A program made the position numbers and the translations under genes. A stretch of 64,000 bases of DNA from Streptomyces sp. NBC_00091 (GTDB lineage: Bacteria > Actinomycetota > Actinomycetes > Streptomycetales > Streptomycetaceae), in NCBI RefSeq assembly GCF_026343185.1, contig NZ_JAPEMA010000002.1, forward strand, positions 124,001 to 188,000. Direction: 5' to 3'. Positions 58,108 through 64,000 of this stretch are shown here, piece by piece (position 1 is the first letter of the stretch; each line of letters starts with the position of its first letter). The notes under the pieces are model-generated. The model was not told the origin of the DNA, searched no databases, and was given only the letters and a program-made list of their open reading frames with translations.

Positions 58108-59360
58108 TTGGAGGGCTCCCTGGTGTCGTCGGGGTGGGAAGTGAGCCAGGTTCTGTAGGCGCGCACGCGGCGGCGGTGCTGGAGGGAGTCGAGGAGGAAG
58201 AGGCGGCGGGCCGAGGCCTGGGGGCGCGGGTGGCTGCCTCGCGCGACGCGGTCGAGCTGGTGGCGCACGTAGGCGAGTGTGGCGGCGCAGGCCAGGCTGC
58301 GGTCCTTCCAGTCCAGCCGCGGGATGGTGGCCGGTACGTCCTCACCCGCGCGCCAGCGCTCGGGCAGGTCCGGATGCAGGGCCAGGGCGGTGCCCATGCC
58401 GACGACGGAGACGCCGCGCTCCAGGGCCTTCTCGGCGGTGGTGCGGCGGGCGATGCCGCCGGTGAGCATCAGCGGGACGGTGGCCGTTTCCAGGAGGCGT
58501 TCGGCGAGGGCGAGGAAGTAGGCCTCGCGCTCCAGGACGCGGTGGTCGCTGGTGTGCCCCATGCTGGCGGGGCTCTCGACGCTGCCGCCGGAGAGTTCGA
58601 CCAGGTCGACGCCGAGACCGCCGAGGAGGTCGAGGACGCGGGCGGCGTCGTCGGTGTCGAAGCCGCCGCGCTGGAAGTCGGCGGCGTTCAGCTTGACGGC
58701 GACGGCGAAGCCGGGCGCGACCTGGGTGCGGACGGCGGCGAGGATCTCCGTGAGGAGGCGGGCCCTGTGCTCCAGGGGGCCGCCCCACTGGTCGGTGCGC
58801 CGGTTGACGAGGGGGGAGAGGAACTGGCTGAGGAGGTAGCCGTGGGCGGCGTGGATCTGGACCCCGTGGAAGCCGGCCTCCTCGGCGCGGCGGGCCGTGG
58901 TGGCGAAGCGGGTGATGGTGGACCGGATGTCGGCCTCGGTCATGGCGGTGGGGCGGGCGAAGCGTCCGGTGTGCTTGCCGAGGCTGACCCGGACGTCGGA
59001 GGGGGCCCAGGCGGTGCCGGGCATGTCGGAGCCGACCTGGCGGCCGGGGTGGTTGATCTGCATCCACACCTGGGCGCCGCCCGATGAGGCGGCGCGGGCC
59101 CAGCGGCGGAAGGGCTCCAGCGGGGAACGGGCGTCGAGGACGACGGTGCCGGGGGACGTGAGGGCCCGCCGGTCGACCATGACGTTCCCGGTGATGATCA
59201 GCCCGACCCCGCCGCGCGCCCAGCGGGCGTAGAGCCGCTCCATGCGGGCACCGGGGAGTTGTCCGGGCTGGGAGGCGAGGCTCTCCTCCATGGCGGCCTT
59301 GGCGAGGCGGTTGGGGAGGGTGGTACCGCCGGGCAGGTCAAGCGGCGTGAACGGATCCAT
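58101..59360 (-). CDS. Old yellow enzyme-type NADH:flavin oxidoreductase
   Basis: ATG 59360 has GGGGAG upstream; the protein has 419 residues. It is a TIM-barrel FMN protein with LPNRLAKAAMEESLASQPGQ, MQINHPGRQVGSDM, FHGVQIHAAHGYLLSQFLSP (the HAAHGY signature) and a late PLMLTGGIARR. The HAAHGYLLxxFL motif is that of 2,4-dienoyl-CoA reductase-like OYEs, but the C-terminal FeS/FAD domain is absent. It reduces alpha,beta-unsaturated carbonyls. The C-terminal 80 residues (DWKDRSLACAATLAYVRHQL) are an extra helical part. Confidence 0.92.
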   Translation of the reverse strand: MDPFTPLDLPGGTTLPNRLAKAAMEESLASQPGQLPGARMERLYARWARGGVGLIITGNVMVDRRALTSPGTVVLDARSPLEPFRRWARAASSGGAQVWMQINHPGRQVGSDMPGTAWAPSDVRVSLGKHTGRFARPTAMTEADIRSTITRFATTARRAEEAGFHGVQIHAAHGYLLSQFLSPLVNRRTDQWGGPLEHRARLLTEILAAVRTQVAPGFAVAVKLNAADFQRGGFDTDDAARVLDLLGGLGVDLVELSGGSVESPASMGHTSDHRVLEREAYFLALAERLLETATVPLMLTGGIARRTTAEKALERGVSVVGMGTALALHPDLPERWRAGEDVPATIPRLDWKDRSLACAATLAYVRHQLDRVARGSHPRPQASARRLFLLDSLQHRRRVRAYRTWLTSHPDDTREPSNH

Positions 59361-59611
59361 CGCACTTCTCCCCACATGACCCTTGGCTGCCGGCGAACAG
59401 GGCAGGAGTCCTGAGCCGATGAAACATGTCGAACCAGCTTACGTGGACCCACTGGCGAGATCCGCAGGCTTGCGCGGCCCGAGCCCCGTCGGGGTCCGGT
59501 ATGGCCGAAACAGTGGTGACAGGGCCCGTTCCGGGCGGCTCGATGTCACGGCGGACGCGGGAGAGCAGGGCTGCGATGGCGTTCGCCAGGAGGGCGGCCC
59601 ACCACCTACTT

Positions 59612-59673
59612 CCTGCCACGGCTGTGGCAGGTTGGCCGGAGAAGTGTGGCTTGCCTGCCACCACTGTGGCAGG
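59612..59673. promoter_or_regulatory. Pair of identical palindromic operators
   Basis: CCTGCCAC-GGCT-GTGGCAGG (59612-59631) and CCTGCCAC-CACT-GTGGCAGG (59654-59673) have identical 8-bp arms and 4-bp spacers; their centres are 42 bp apart, about four helical turns. They lie in the 404-bp gap before the XRE gene, where nothing else is seen. Confidence 0.75.
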
Positions 59674-59764
59674 GTCGGTTCCGTAAGGGCCGCGCCTGTG
59701 GCCTTGAGTCCCGGCAGGACCGGACCGGGGCGCTCTGGCTCGCGCGATATCGGGAGGTCGACCG

Positions 59765-60463
59765 GTGGCAGAACCCTCCACATCACCCGTGGCCGGCGTG
59801 CAGTTGGCCGCAGCCATCGAACGGGTCGTAGACCTGGGGGCCAAGCTGGGCCGGAGCCGCGACGAGGTCCTGGACCCGGGCAAGCTGAACGCCGCCTCCG
59901 GGGTCCCCCTCGACGTGGTCCAGGCGCTCCTCGAGGGGCGGGCGGCCGGCGAGCCGGACATCCACGAACGCTTCCGGCAGCGCCTGGACATGCTTCACGG
60001 AACGCACCTCAAGGAGAACGGCCGCAAGTACTCGCACGGGGAGATCGCCCGGGAGAGCGGCATCTCCCGGCAGCAGGTGCAGGCGCTGCTCGGGGGCGAC
60101 CGCCGCCCGACGATGGATCACTGCTCGAGGTTGGAGCGGTTCTTCCGGCGGCCCGCGGGGTTCCTCCAGTCGGAGGACGCCGACGCGGTGAGCTGCGCTC
60201 TGGCCGTCGTCGAGAAGGCGCTCCTCCAGGAGTACAGCGAGTTCGACGCCCTCGTCTCCCCTCCGGCCGGCCGCGGGCGAGTGGGTCTCTACGAGCGGCA
60301 CGGCGTCGACGGCATCGCGCTGCGCGCGGCCCTGCTGCCCGACCAGGGGCGCACCAGGTTGCTCCAGTGGCTCGACAACTACATGGACGAGCGGGCGGCC
60401 GAGGGTGAGACCGACGGGAAGACCGGCGGGGAGACCGACTCGGCGGCCGGGAGTTCTCCCTGA
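59765..60463 (+). CDS. XRE-family regulator
   Basis: The start is GTG 59765. The 232-residue protein has a helical N-terminal part and an HTH at residues 90-125 (YSHGEIARESGISRQQVQAL, LGGDRRPTMDHCSRLERFFR), with a C-terminal helical region and a low-complexity acidic end (EGETDGKTGGETDSAAGSS). It is the first gene of a trio with a short unknown protein and a MAB_1171c-like membrane protein, a familiar Streptomyces arrangement. It is the likely binder of the twin palindromes about 100 bp upstream. Confidence 0.85.
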   Translation: MAEPSTSPVAGVQLAAAIERVVDLGAKLGRSRDEVLDPGKLNAASGVPLDVVQALLEGRAAGEPDIHERFRQRLDMLHGTHLKENGRKYSHGEIARESGISRQQVQALLGGDRRPTMDHCSRLERFFRRPAGFLQSEDADAVSCALAVVEKALLQEYSEFDALVSPPAGRGRVGLYERHGVDGIALRAALLPDQGRTRLLQWLDNYMDERAAEGETDGKTGGETDSAAGSSP

Positions 60464-60606
60464 CTCGGCGCCTCACGGTGGCAGGAATCAGGAGTCAGGG
60501 CATTCGAGATCGCGCAGCCGTGCGGGCAGTACCGGCCGATGGGGTGGAGTCCGCCAGGGAGCACGCGCTTCCGGCTCTCGGGGAAACAGGGGCATTGGGG
60601 AGATTC

Positions 60607-60987
60607 GTGTTCAAGCAGCGGGAGATACCGCAGTCGGTCGGTGCCCTCGTGGACGCGATCAGTCACCTGAAGGCTCCCACGCCGCCTGCCGAGGTGATCT
60701 GCCGCGCGCTCTGCGATGCCACGGGGCAGTGTCGTGGGCGGGAGATCGAGTTCCGCACCACGTCCTTCCCTTCGGGCACTGCCAGCGGGCTCGCACTGAA
60801 CCTCGGTGAGCGCGACCTCGTCATCGTGTGCGCGAGGCAGGAGCAGGCCGCCGAGCGGTACGGGCTGGAGCCGGCGCGTTCCCTCCAGCGCCTGCTCCGA
60901 GCCCCGGGCCCTCAACCACTCGACCGACGTACGAAGTCAGGCCGTATCGGGGTCGCGCTGGGCCGCCACGGCGCAGGAGGCTCATGA
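60607..60987 (+). CDS. Short protein, ImmA-like region without metal motif
   Basis: GTG 60607 has GGGGAG upstream; the protein has 126 residues. It includes EVICRALCDATGQCRGREIE, FRTTSFPSGTASGLALNL and DLVIVCARQEQAAERYGLEP. In similar gene sets the middle gene encodes an ImmA/IrrE-like peptidase, and this sequence looks like its first half (R-x-I...G..SGL). The HExxH zinc motif is absent and the C-terminal part is different. It may be a degenerate member. The stop overlaps the next gene by 4 nt. Confidence 0.55.
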   Translation: MFKQREIPQSVGALVDAISHLKAPTPPAEVICRALCDATGQCRGREIEFRTTSFPSGTASGLALNLGERDLVIVCARQEQAAERYGLEPARSLQRLLRAPGPQPLDRRTKSGRIGVALGRHGAGGS

Positions 60988-62243
60988 TGGCCGATCCGTT
61001 CCACCTTCCCGCAGCACTCGCTGCCGCGGCTTCCAGGGGACCGAGGATGAGCGACCTCTTCTACTACGTCCCCGTCGTGCTCCTGTGCCTCGCGTTCGCG
61101 CTGCGGGTCCCGGAACTCCTCAGGCACTGGCGCGATCCTCTCGTCCGTTCGGTCTCCGTGCTGCTCCCGCTGGGTGCCGCCGTGTTCTTCTTCGCCGCGC
61201 CGCCGACGATCGTCCAGGTCAACGAGCTGACGGGCATCGCCAACTTCTCGGCTCCGTTCGTCTTCGGCATCGTCACGGCGGGCAGCGCGGCCCTCATCAA
61301 CCTGACGATCACATGGCGCGGAGGGCCGGAGAGCCGGCGGCGCACGGCCACGCGCTGGTGCGTCGGCGTCTACGGCGCGGTGATCGCCGTCATGCTCACG
61401 CTGTTCGCACTGGGGGACGCTCCTGACGAACGTCTGCGTGACTTCGACACGTACTACGCCACGACGGCGTACCTCTGGGAGATGATCGTCCTCTACATCC
61501 TGGCGCACACGGTGGCGACCTTCATCCTCGCCTGCCTGTGCTGGCAATGGTCCCGCGAGGTCACCGGTCTCCTGCGCGGCGGTCTGATCCTCATCGTGGT
61601 CGGCTCGGTCCTGAACCTGGGATACAGCGCGTGCAAATCCCTGGCCATCGCAGCCCGCTGGGCCGGTGGGAACTGGGACGCCGTCAGTACGACAGTCGCA
61701 CCGACCGTCGCCGCGCTGGCCTCGCTCTGCCAGTGCCTCGGACTTGCCCTGCCCTCTGTCGGCCAGGCCCTCCAGACGCTCTGGGTCCGGTGGTCCCAGT
61801 ACCGGAGCCTCAAGCCCTTGTGGATGGTCATGCGTGCCGTGACGCCCTACGAGCCGGTGCGCATTCCCTGGTGGTCGTCACTCGGCAGGCGACATCTCCG
61901 ACGTACATGTGACATCCGGGACGGCCTTCGGCTGTTCGCTCCCTACCTCGACGGCGATACGGGCCGGCCCAGAGCGGCACACGAGCCCGGCCCCGGCGTG
62001 CTCAAGCCGGAGTCGGCGGCCTACATCGCCATGGTGATCGACGCCTTCGCCGGACTGCGCGGCGCCGACGCAGGCCTTGCCGGCGGCAGCCTGGCGACCG
62101 TGCTCGAGGGCGACGCCGACCAGCTCGTCCGGCTCTCCGGCGCACTGCCCCCTCTGCCGGTCCCTCCGGGTGAAACCCCCCGGAGATCCGGCCCCTCGCC
62201 GGTTCCCGCGACCCGCGCACCAGGCGGGCCGGGGGCTCAGTGA
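60984..62243 (+). CDS. MAB_1171c-like multi-pass membrane protein
   Basis: ATG 60984 overlaps the upstream gene and has AGGAGG 5 nt upstream; a later ATG at 61047 just before the first helix is also possible. The 419-residue protein has about seven membrane helices in residues 25-265 (FYYVPVVLLCLAFALRVPEL, SVSVLLPLGAAVFFFA, LYILAHTVATFILACLCW and others) and a soluble C-terminal part (DIRDGLRLFAPYL, AAYIAMVIDAF). It is in the MAB_1171c/DUF6545-type group, annotated as putative transporters without known substrate. Confidence 0.8.
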   Translation: MMADPFHLPAALAAAASRGPRMSDLFYYVPVVLLCLAFALRVPELLRHWRDPLVRSVSVLLPLGAAVFFFAAPPTIVQVNELTGIANFSAPFVFGIVTAGSAALINLTITWRGGPESRRRTATRWCVGVYGAVIAVMLTLFALGDAPDERLRDFDTYYATTAYLWEMIVLYILAHTVATFILACLCWQWSREVTGLLRGGLILIVVGSVLNLGYSACKSLAIAARWAGGNWDAVSTTVAPTVAALASLCQCLGLALPSVGQALQTLWVRWSQYRSLKPLWMVMRAVTPYEPVRIPWWSSLGRRHLRRTCDIRDGLRLFAPYLDGDTGRPRAAHEPGPGVLKPESAAYIAMVIDAFAGLRGADAGLAGGSLATVLEGDADQLVRLSGALPPLPVPPGETPRRSGPSPVPATRAPGGPGAQ

Positions 62244-62365
62244 GGCGCCCGACGCCGTGTTCTGGAGCGGCCGAGCGGAGGCACCGCTGAGCTGCGGGCC
62301 GGCTTGCAGCTGGATGGCCCCTCCCAACGCTCTGACCCCGGGTACTTCCCTGCAGGACCGCTCGA

Positions 62366-62371
62366 TAGCCT
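62366..62371 (+). promoter_or_regulatory. -10 box of a leaderless promoter
   Basis: TAGCCT lies 6 nt before GTG 62378, and no Shine-Dalgarno is present. Confidence 0.6.
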
Positions 62372-62377
62372 CTGGGT

Positions 62378-62896
62378 GTGAAGAACGAGTCCGTGGTCCC
62401 GATCCCGGAAACCGAGTACCGCCGCGTGTGGGACCGCTTCCACGCGGAGTTCGGGTTTCGGCCCAGCGTGAACCCAGCGCAGTGGCCGTCCATCGAGGAA
62501 CCCGTGGCCTCGGCCACCTGGAGCTTGGCGTCGCTGGATGACGACCCTGGCGACGAGGGGCTCGACCGACTGGTCGATGCGGTCCGGCAAGGACTGACGG
62601 CCTGCGTTCCTCCGCAGGGCAGGCTGTTCGCGCTGGACTGGCAACACGTCTCGTTCCAGTTTTCGCCCCACCTGGCCGGAAAGCCAGGACAGAAGCCGTG
62701 GCCGCTGAGCCCGTATCCCGATGGCGACTACTACATCTACCTCACCGAAGACTTCTCGACCGGCAGCTTCGGGCACCCCTGGGAGGGGACGCTGTGCCTG
62801 TTCGGGCAGGGGCTCCTCGATCTCGTGGGAGCGCAGGTCGATGAGGTTCTCGGCGCGCCGATACGCAGAGCCGGTCGGCCTGTTCATCGTCAGTAG
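62378..62896 (+). CDS. DUF2716-like protein
   Basis: GTG 62378 is set by the leaderless promoter; the protein has 172 residues. It reads YRRVWDRFHAEFGFRPSVNP, then FALDWQHVSFQFSPHL, PYPDGDYYIYLTEDFSTGSF, GHPWEGTLCLFGQGLLDLVG. The -DWQH...Y.F.P and YPDGDYYI motifs are those of DUF2716 proteins, small soluble actinobacterial proteins of unknown function, possibly immunity-like. The 3' end overlaps the convergent regulator gene by 7 nt. Confidence 0.8.
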   Translation: MKNESVVPIPETEYRRVWDRFHAEFGFRPSVNPAQWPSIEEPVASATWSLASLDDDPGDEGLDRLVDAVRQGLTACVPPQGRLFALDWQHVSFQFSPHLAGKPGQKPWPLSPYPDGDYYIYLTEDFSTGSFGHPWEGTLCLFGQGLLDLVGAQVDEVLGAPIRRAGRPVHRQ

Positions 62897-64000
62897 TGCA
62901 AACCGATGGCTCGGAGGCGTTCGAGGAGCTCGGCGACGGGAGTTGTCCGGGCGTAGCGGGTGAGTTCGGGTTCGAGGTCGCGGATCATCGTCACGCACCT
63001 GGGGGCGTCGATCCGGCCGGCCAGGTCGAGGGAGCGGGTGGCTGTTTCCGCCGCGATGTCGGGTTCGCCGTCGCGGAGGTAGGTCTCGGCCTGGTAGGTC
63101 AGGAACACCGAGGTGGTCTTGGCGCGGGTGGCGGGCAGCAGGGCGATGCCCTCGTCCATGAGCTGGTGGGCCTGGCGGCGCCGGCCGAGGTCCGCGAGGC
63201 AACGGCCGCTGTCCGCGGCCAGGTCGGCGTGTGACATCCACGAGCACCAGGCGGGGGCGGGATCGTACGACGGGGCCTCCAGCGCCTTCTCCGCGGCGGT
63301 GAGGGCCCGGCGGCACAACCCGTCCTCGTCGAGGACGGCGAGGGCGCGGGCCTGGCGCAGGTGGAGGAGGGACCGGGCGGTGGGGTGCCGGGTGCGGGGG
63401 ATGGCGTGCTCGAGGATGGCCGCCGCGGTGCGGGCGTCCTTGAGCCACAGCAATTGGTACGCGAGGTCGGACAGGATGCCCGCGCCGAGGTCGCGCTGGT
63501 GGGCGGTGTGAGCGTTGTGGAGGGCGGCGTGCCAGAAGCGGCCGGCGGAGGCGTGGCGGCGTTCGTCGAAGTGCTGCCAGGCGATGGCCTGCGAGAGGGA
63601 GGCGGCCAGGGTGTGCAGCCGCTGCCCGGCAACGGGGGTGTAGCGGGACTCGCTGATGAATTCGGTGACGGTGGTCAGGTGCGCGTCGAGCAGATGGCTG
63701 GTGCGTCGCCTGCGTTCGGTGGCGAAACGGATCAGCTCCGCCCCGGTCGCCTCCAGCCAGTCGAGCATCTCCGCATCGACTTCACCGGGCGCGGCGAAAC
63801 GCGGCAGCCGGCCGGGCTCGGTGATCGTCCACTGGTGGGCGAGAACGGCCAGCGAGGCGCTGGCGTAGGCGAGGAACGACCGGCGGTCCAGGGAGGTCAT
63901 CAGGGCCTCTTGCAGTGAGGGAACAGCATTCTGCGGGCCGAGCGGAAGCGGCTTGTCCTGGCCCGGGAGCCAGTTGGGCCAGCCGAGCTGGGCGACGGCC
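62890..64000 (-). CDS. XRE-type regulator with TPR-like C-terminus, 5' end outside window
   Basis: The frame is open through the right edge: before the internal ATG at 63900 the codons read VAQLGWPNWLPGQDKPLPLG and on without stops, so the N-terminal HTH part lies outside. The visible part has RRSFLAYASASLAVLAHQW and about ten helical repeats (RLHTLAASLSQAIAWQHFDE, GRFWHAALHNAHTAHQRDLG, LLHLRQARALAVLDEDGLC). This is the usual C-terminal part of Streptomyces XRE/TPR regulators. It probably binds a peptide or other ligand. Length and target are unknown. Confidence 0.8.
   Translation of the reverse strand, partial: AVAQLGWPNWLPGQDKPLPLGPQNAVPSLQEALMTSLDRRSFLAYASASLAVLAHQWTITEPGRLPRFAAPGEVDAEMLDWLEATGAELIRFATERRRRTSHLLDAHLTTVTEFISESRYTPVAGQRLHTLAASLSQAIAWQHFDERRHASAGRFWHAALHNAHTAHQRDLGAGILSDLAYQLLWLKDARTAAAILEHAIPRTRHPTARSLLHLRQARALAVLDEDGLCRRALTAAEKALEAPSYDPAPAWCSWMSHADLAADSGRCLADLGRRRQAHQLMDEGIALLPATRAKTTSVFLTYQAETYLRDGEPDIAAETATRSLDLAGRIDAPRCVTMIRDLEPELTRYARTTPVAELLERLRAIGLHY

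Noticed and set aside
59600..59690. CHGC...CHHC pattern that looks like a zinc ribbon
   Set aside because: It is produced by translating the two CCTGCCAC-N4-GTGGCAGG palindromes in one frame; no other domain support, and DNA symmetry explains it better.

Overview
The window is high-GC actinobacterial DNA, and everything points to a Streptomyces chromosome, probably one of its variable arms. The evidence is strong G/C bias at third codon positions, many GTG/TTG starts, TAGSST-type -10 boxes placed 6-8 nt before start codons (leaderless transcripts), one in-frame TTA codon in a sigma-factor gene, and typical Streptomyces families (DUF2975, DUF6247-like, MAB_1171c-like, F420/LLM-type oxidoreductases). 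No rRNA, tRNA, essential housekeeping operon or complete mobile element was found. The window contains many regulator/oxidoreductase pairs, small unknown proteins and broken genes.

Layout. 1-3.5 kb: the end of an MMPL exporter, divergent from a NarL-type two-component system. 3.6-7.3 kb: a molybdenum hydroxylase (FAD/4Fe-4S subunit plus a fused 2Fe-2S/molybdopterin subunit). 7.5-10.5 kb: a decayed tyrosine-recombinase relic beside a decayed MacAB-like export cassette whose ATPase and permease have been fused by deletion. 10.7-16.1 kb: a DUF2975/HTH pair with twin operators, an RTX-like secreted protein, a DUF1963-like protein, an internally deleted amidohydrolase and an orphan Imm1-like protein. 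16.5-20.8 kb: three secreted serine hydrolases in a row. 21-22.7 kb: a quinone oxidoreductase and a divergent TetR with two clear operators. 22.8-24.4 kb: a small membrane protein, an ECF sigma factor and a coiled-coil protein, overlapping one another. 26.4-28.4 kb: two adjacent overlapping genes for diverged paralogous 2OG-Fe(II) oxygenases, next to truncated TetR and resolvase genes. 29.5-32.6 kb: a PLP decarboxylase and an atypical P450.

32.6-37.3 kb: a truncated quinone oxidoreductase, NUDIX, RidA, WYL regulator, DinB-like protein and a transposase tail. 37.5-43.9 kb: an LLM oxidoreductase, MBL-fold protein, NQO-type quinone reductase with a divergent XRE regulator, an SDR behind an excellent SoxR-type promoter, and an MFS exporter. 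44-44.6 kb: a toxin-antitoxin-like pair. 44.9-49.4 kb: an epimerase-aldo/keto reductase operon divergent from a LysR regulator, a methyltransferase and a frameshifted ArsR-SRPBCC gene. 49.4-55.1 kb: a VWA surface protein, a TetR-SDR operon behind an AT-rich operator, and a GHKL-like protein. 55.1-64 kb: a single type I-E-like CRISPR repeat, a zinc-ribbon protein, a RICIN lectin, an OYE-type reductase, an XRE/short protein/MAB_1171c-like membrane protein trio preceded by two identical palindromes, a DUF2716-like gene and a regulator running off the right edge.

How the genes work together. The common theme is one-component (TetR, LysR, XRE, MerR/SoxR-type, ArsR) or two-component control of neighbouring redox enzymes and exporters, as expected of detoxification and stress modules. 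The most unusual intact unit is the tandem 2OG-Fe(II) oxygenase pair. The ECF sigma cassette with a TTA codon and the decarboxylase-P450 pair are the next best leads. At least a dozen pseudogenes or gene scars show that the region has been heavily rearranged.
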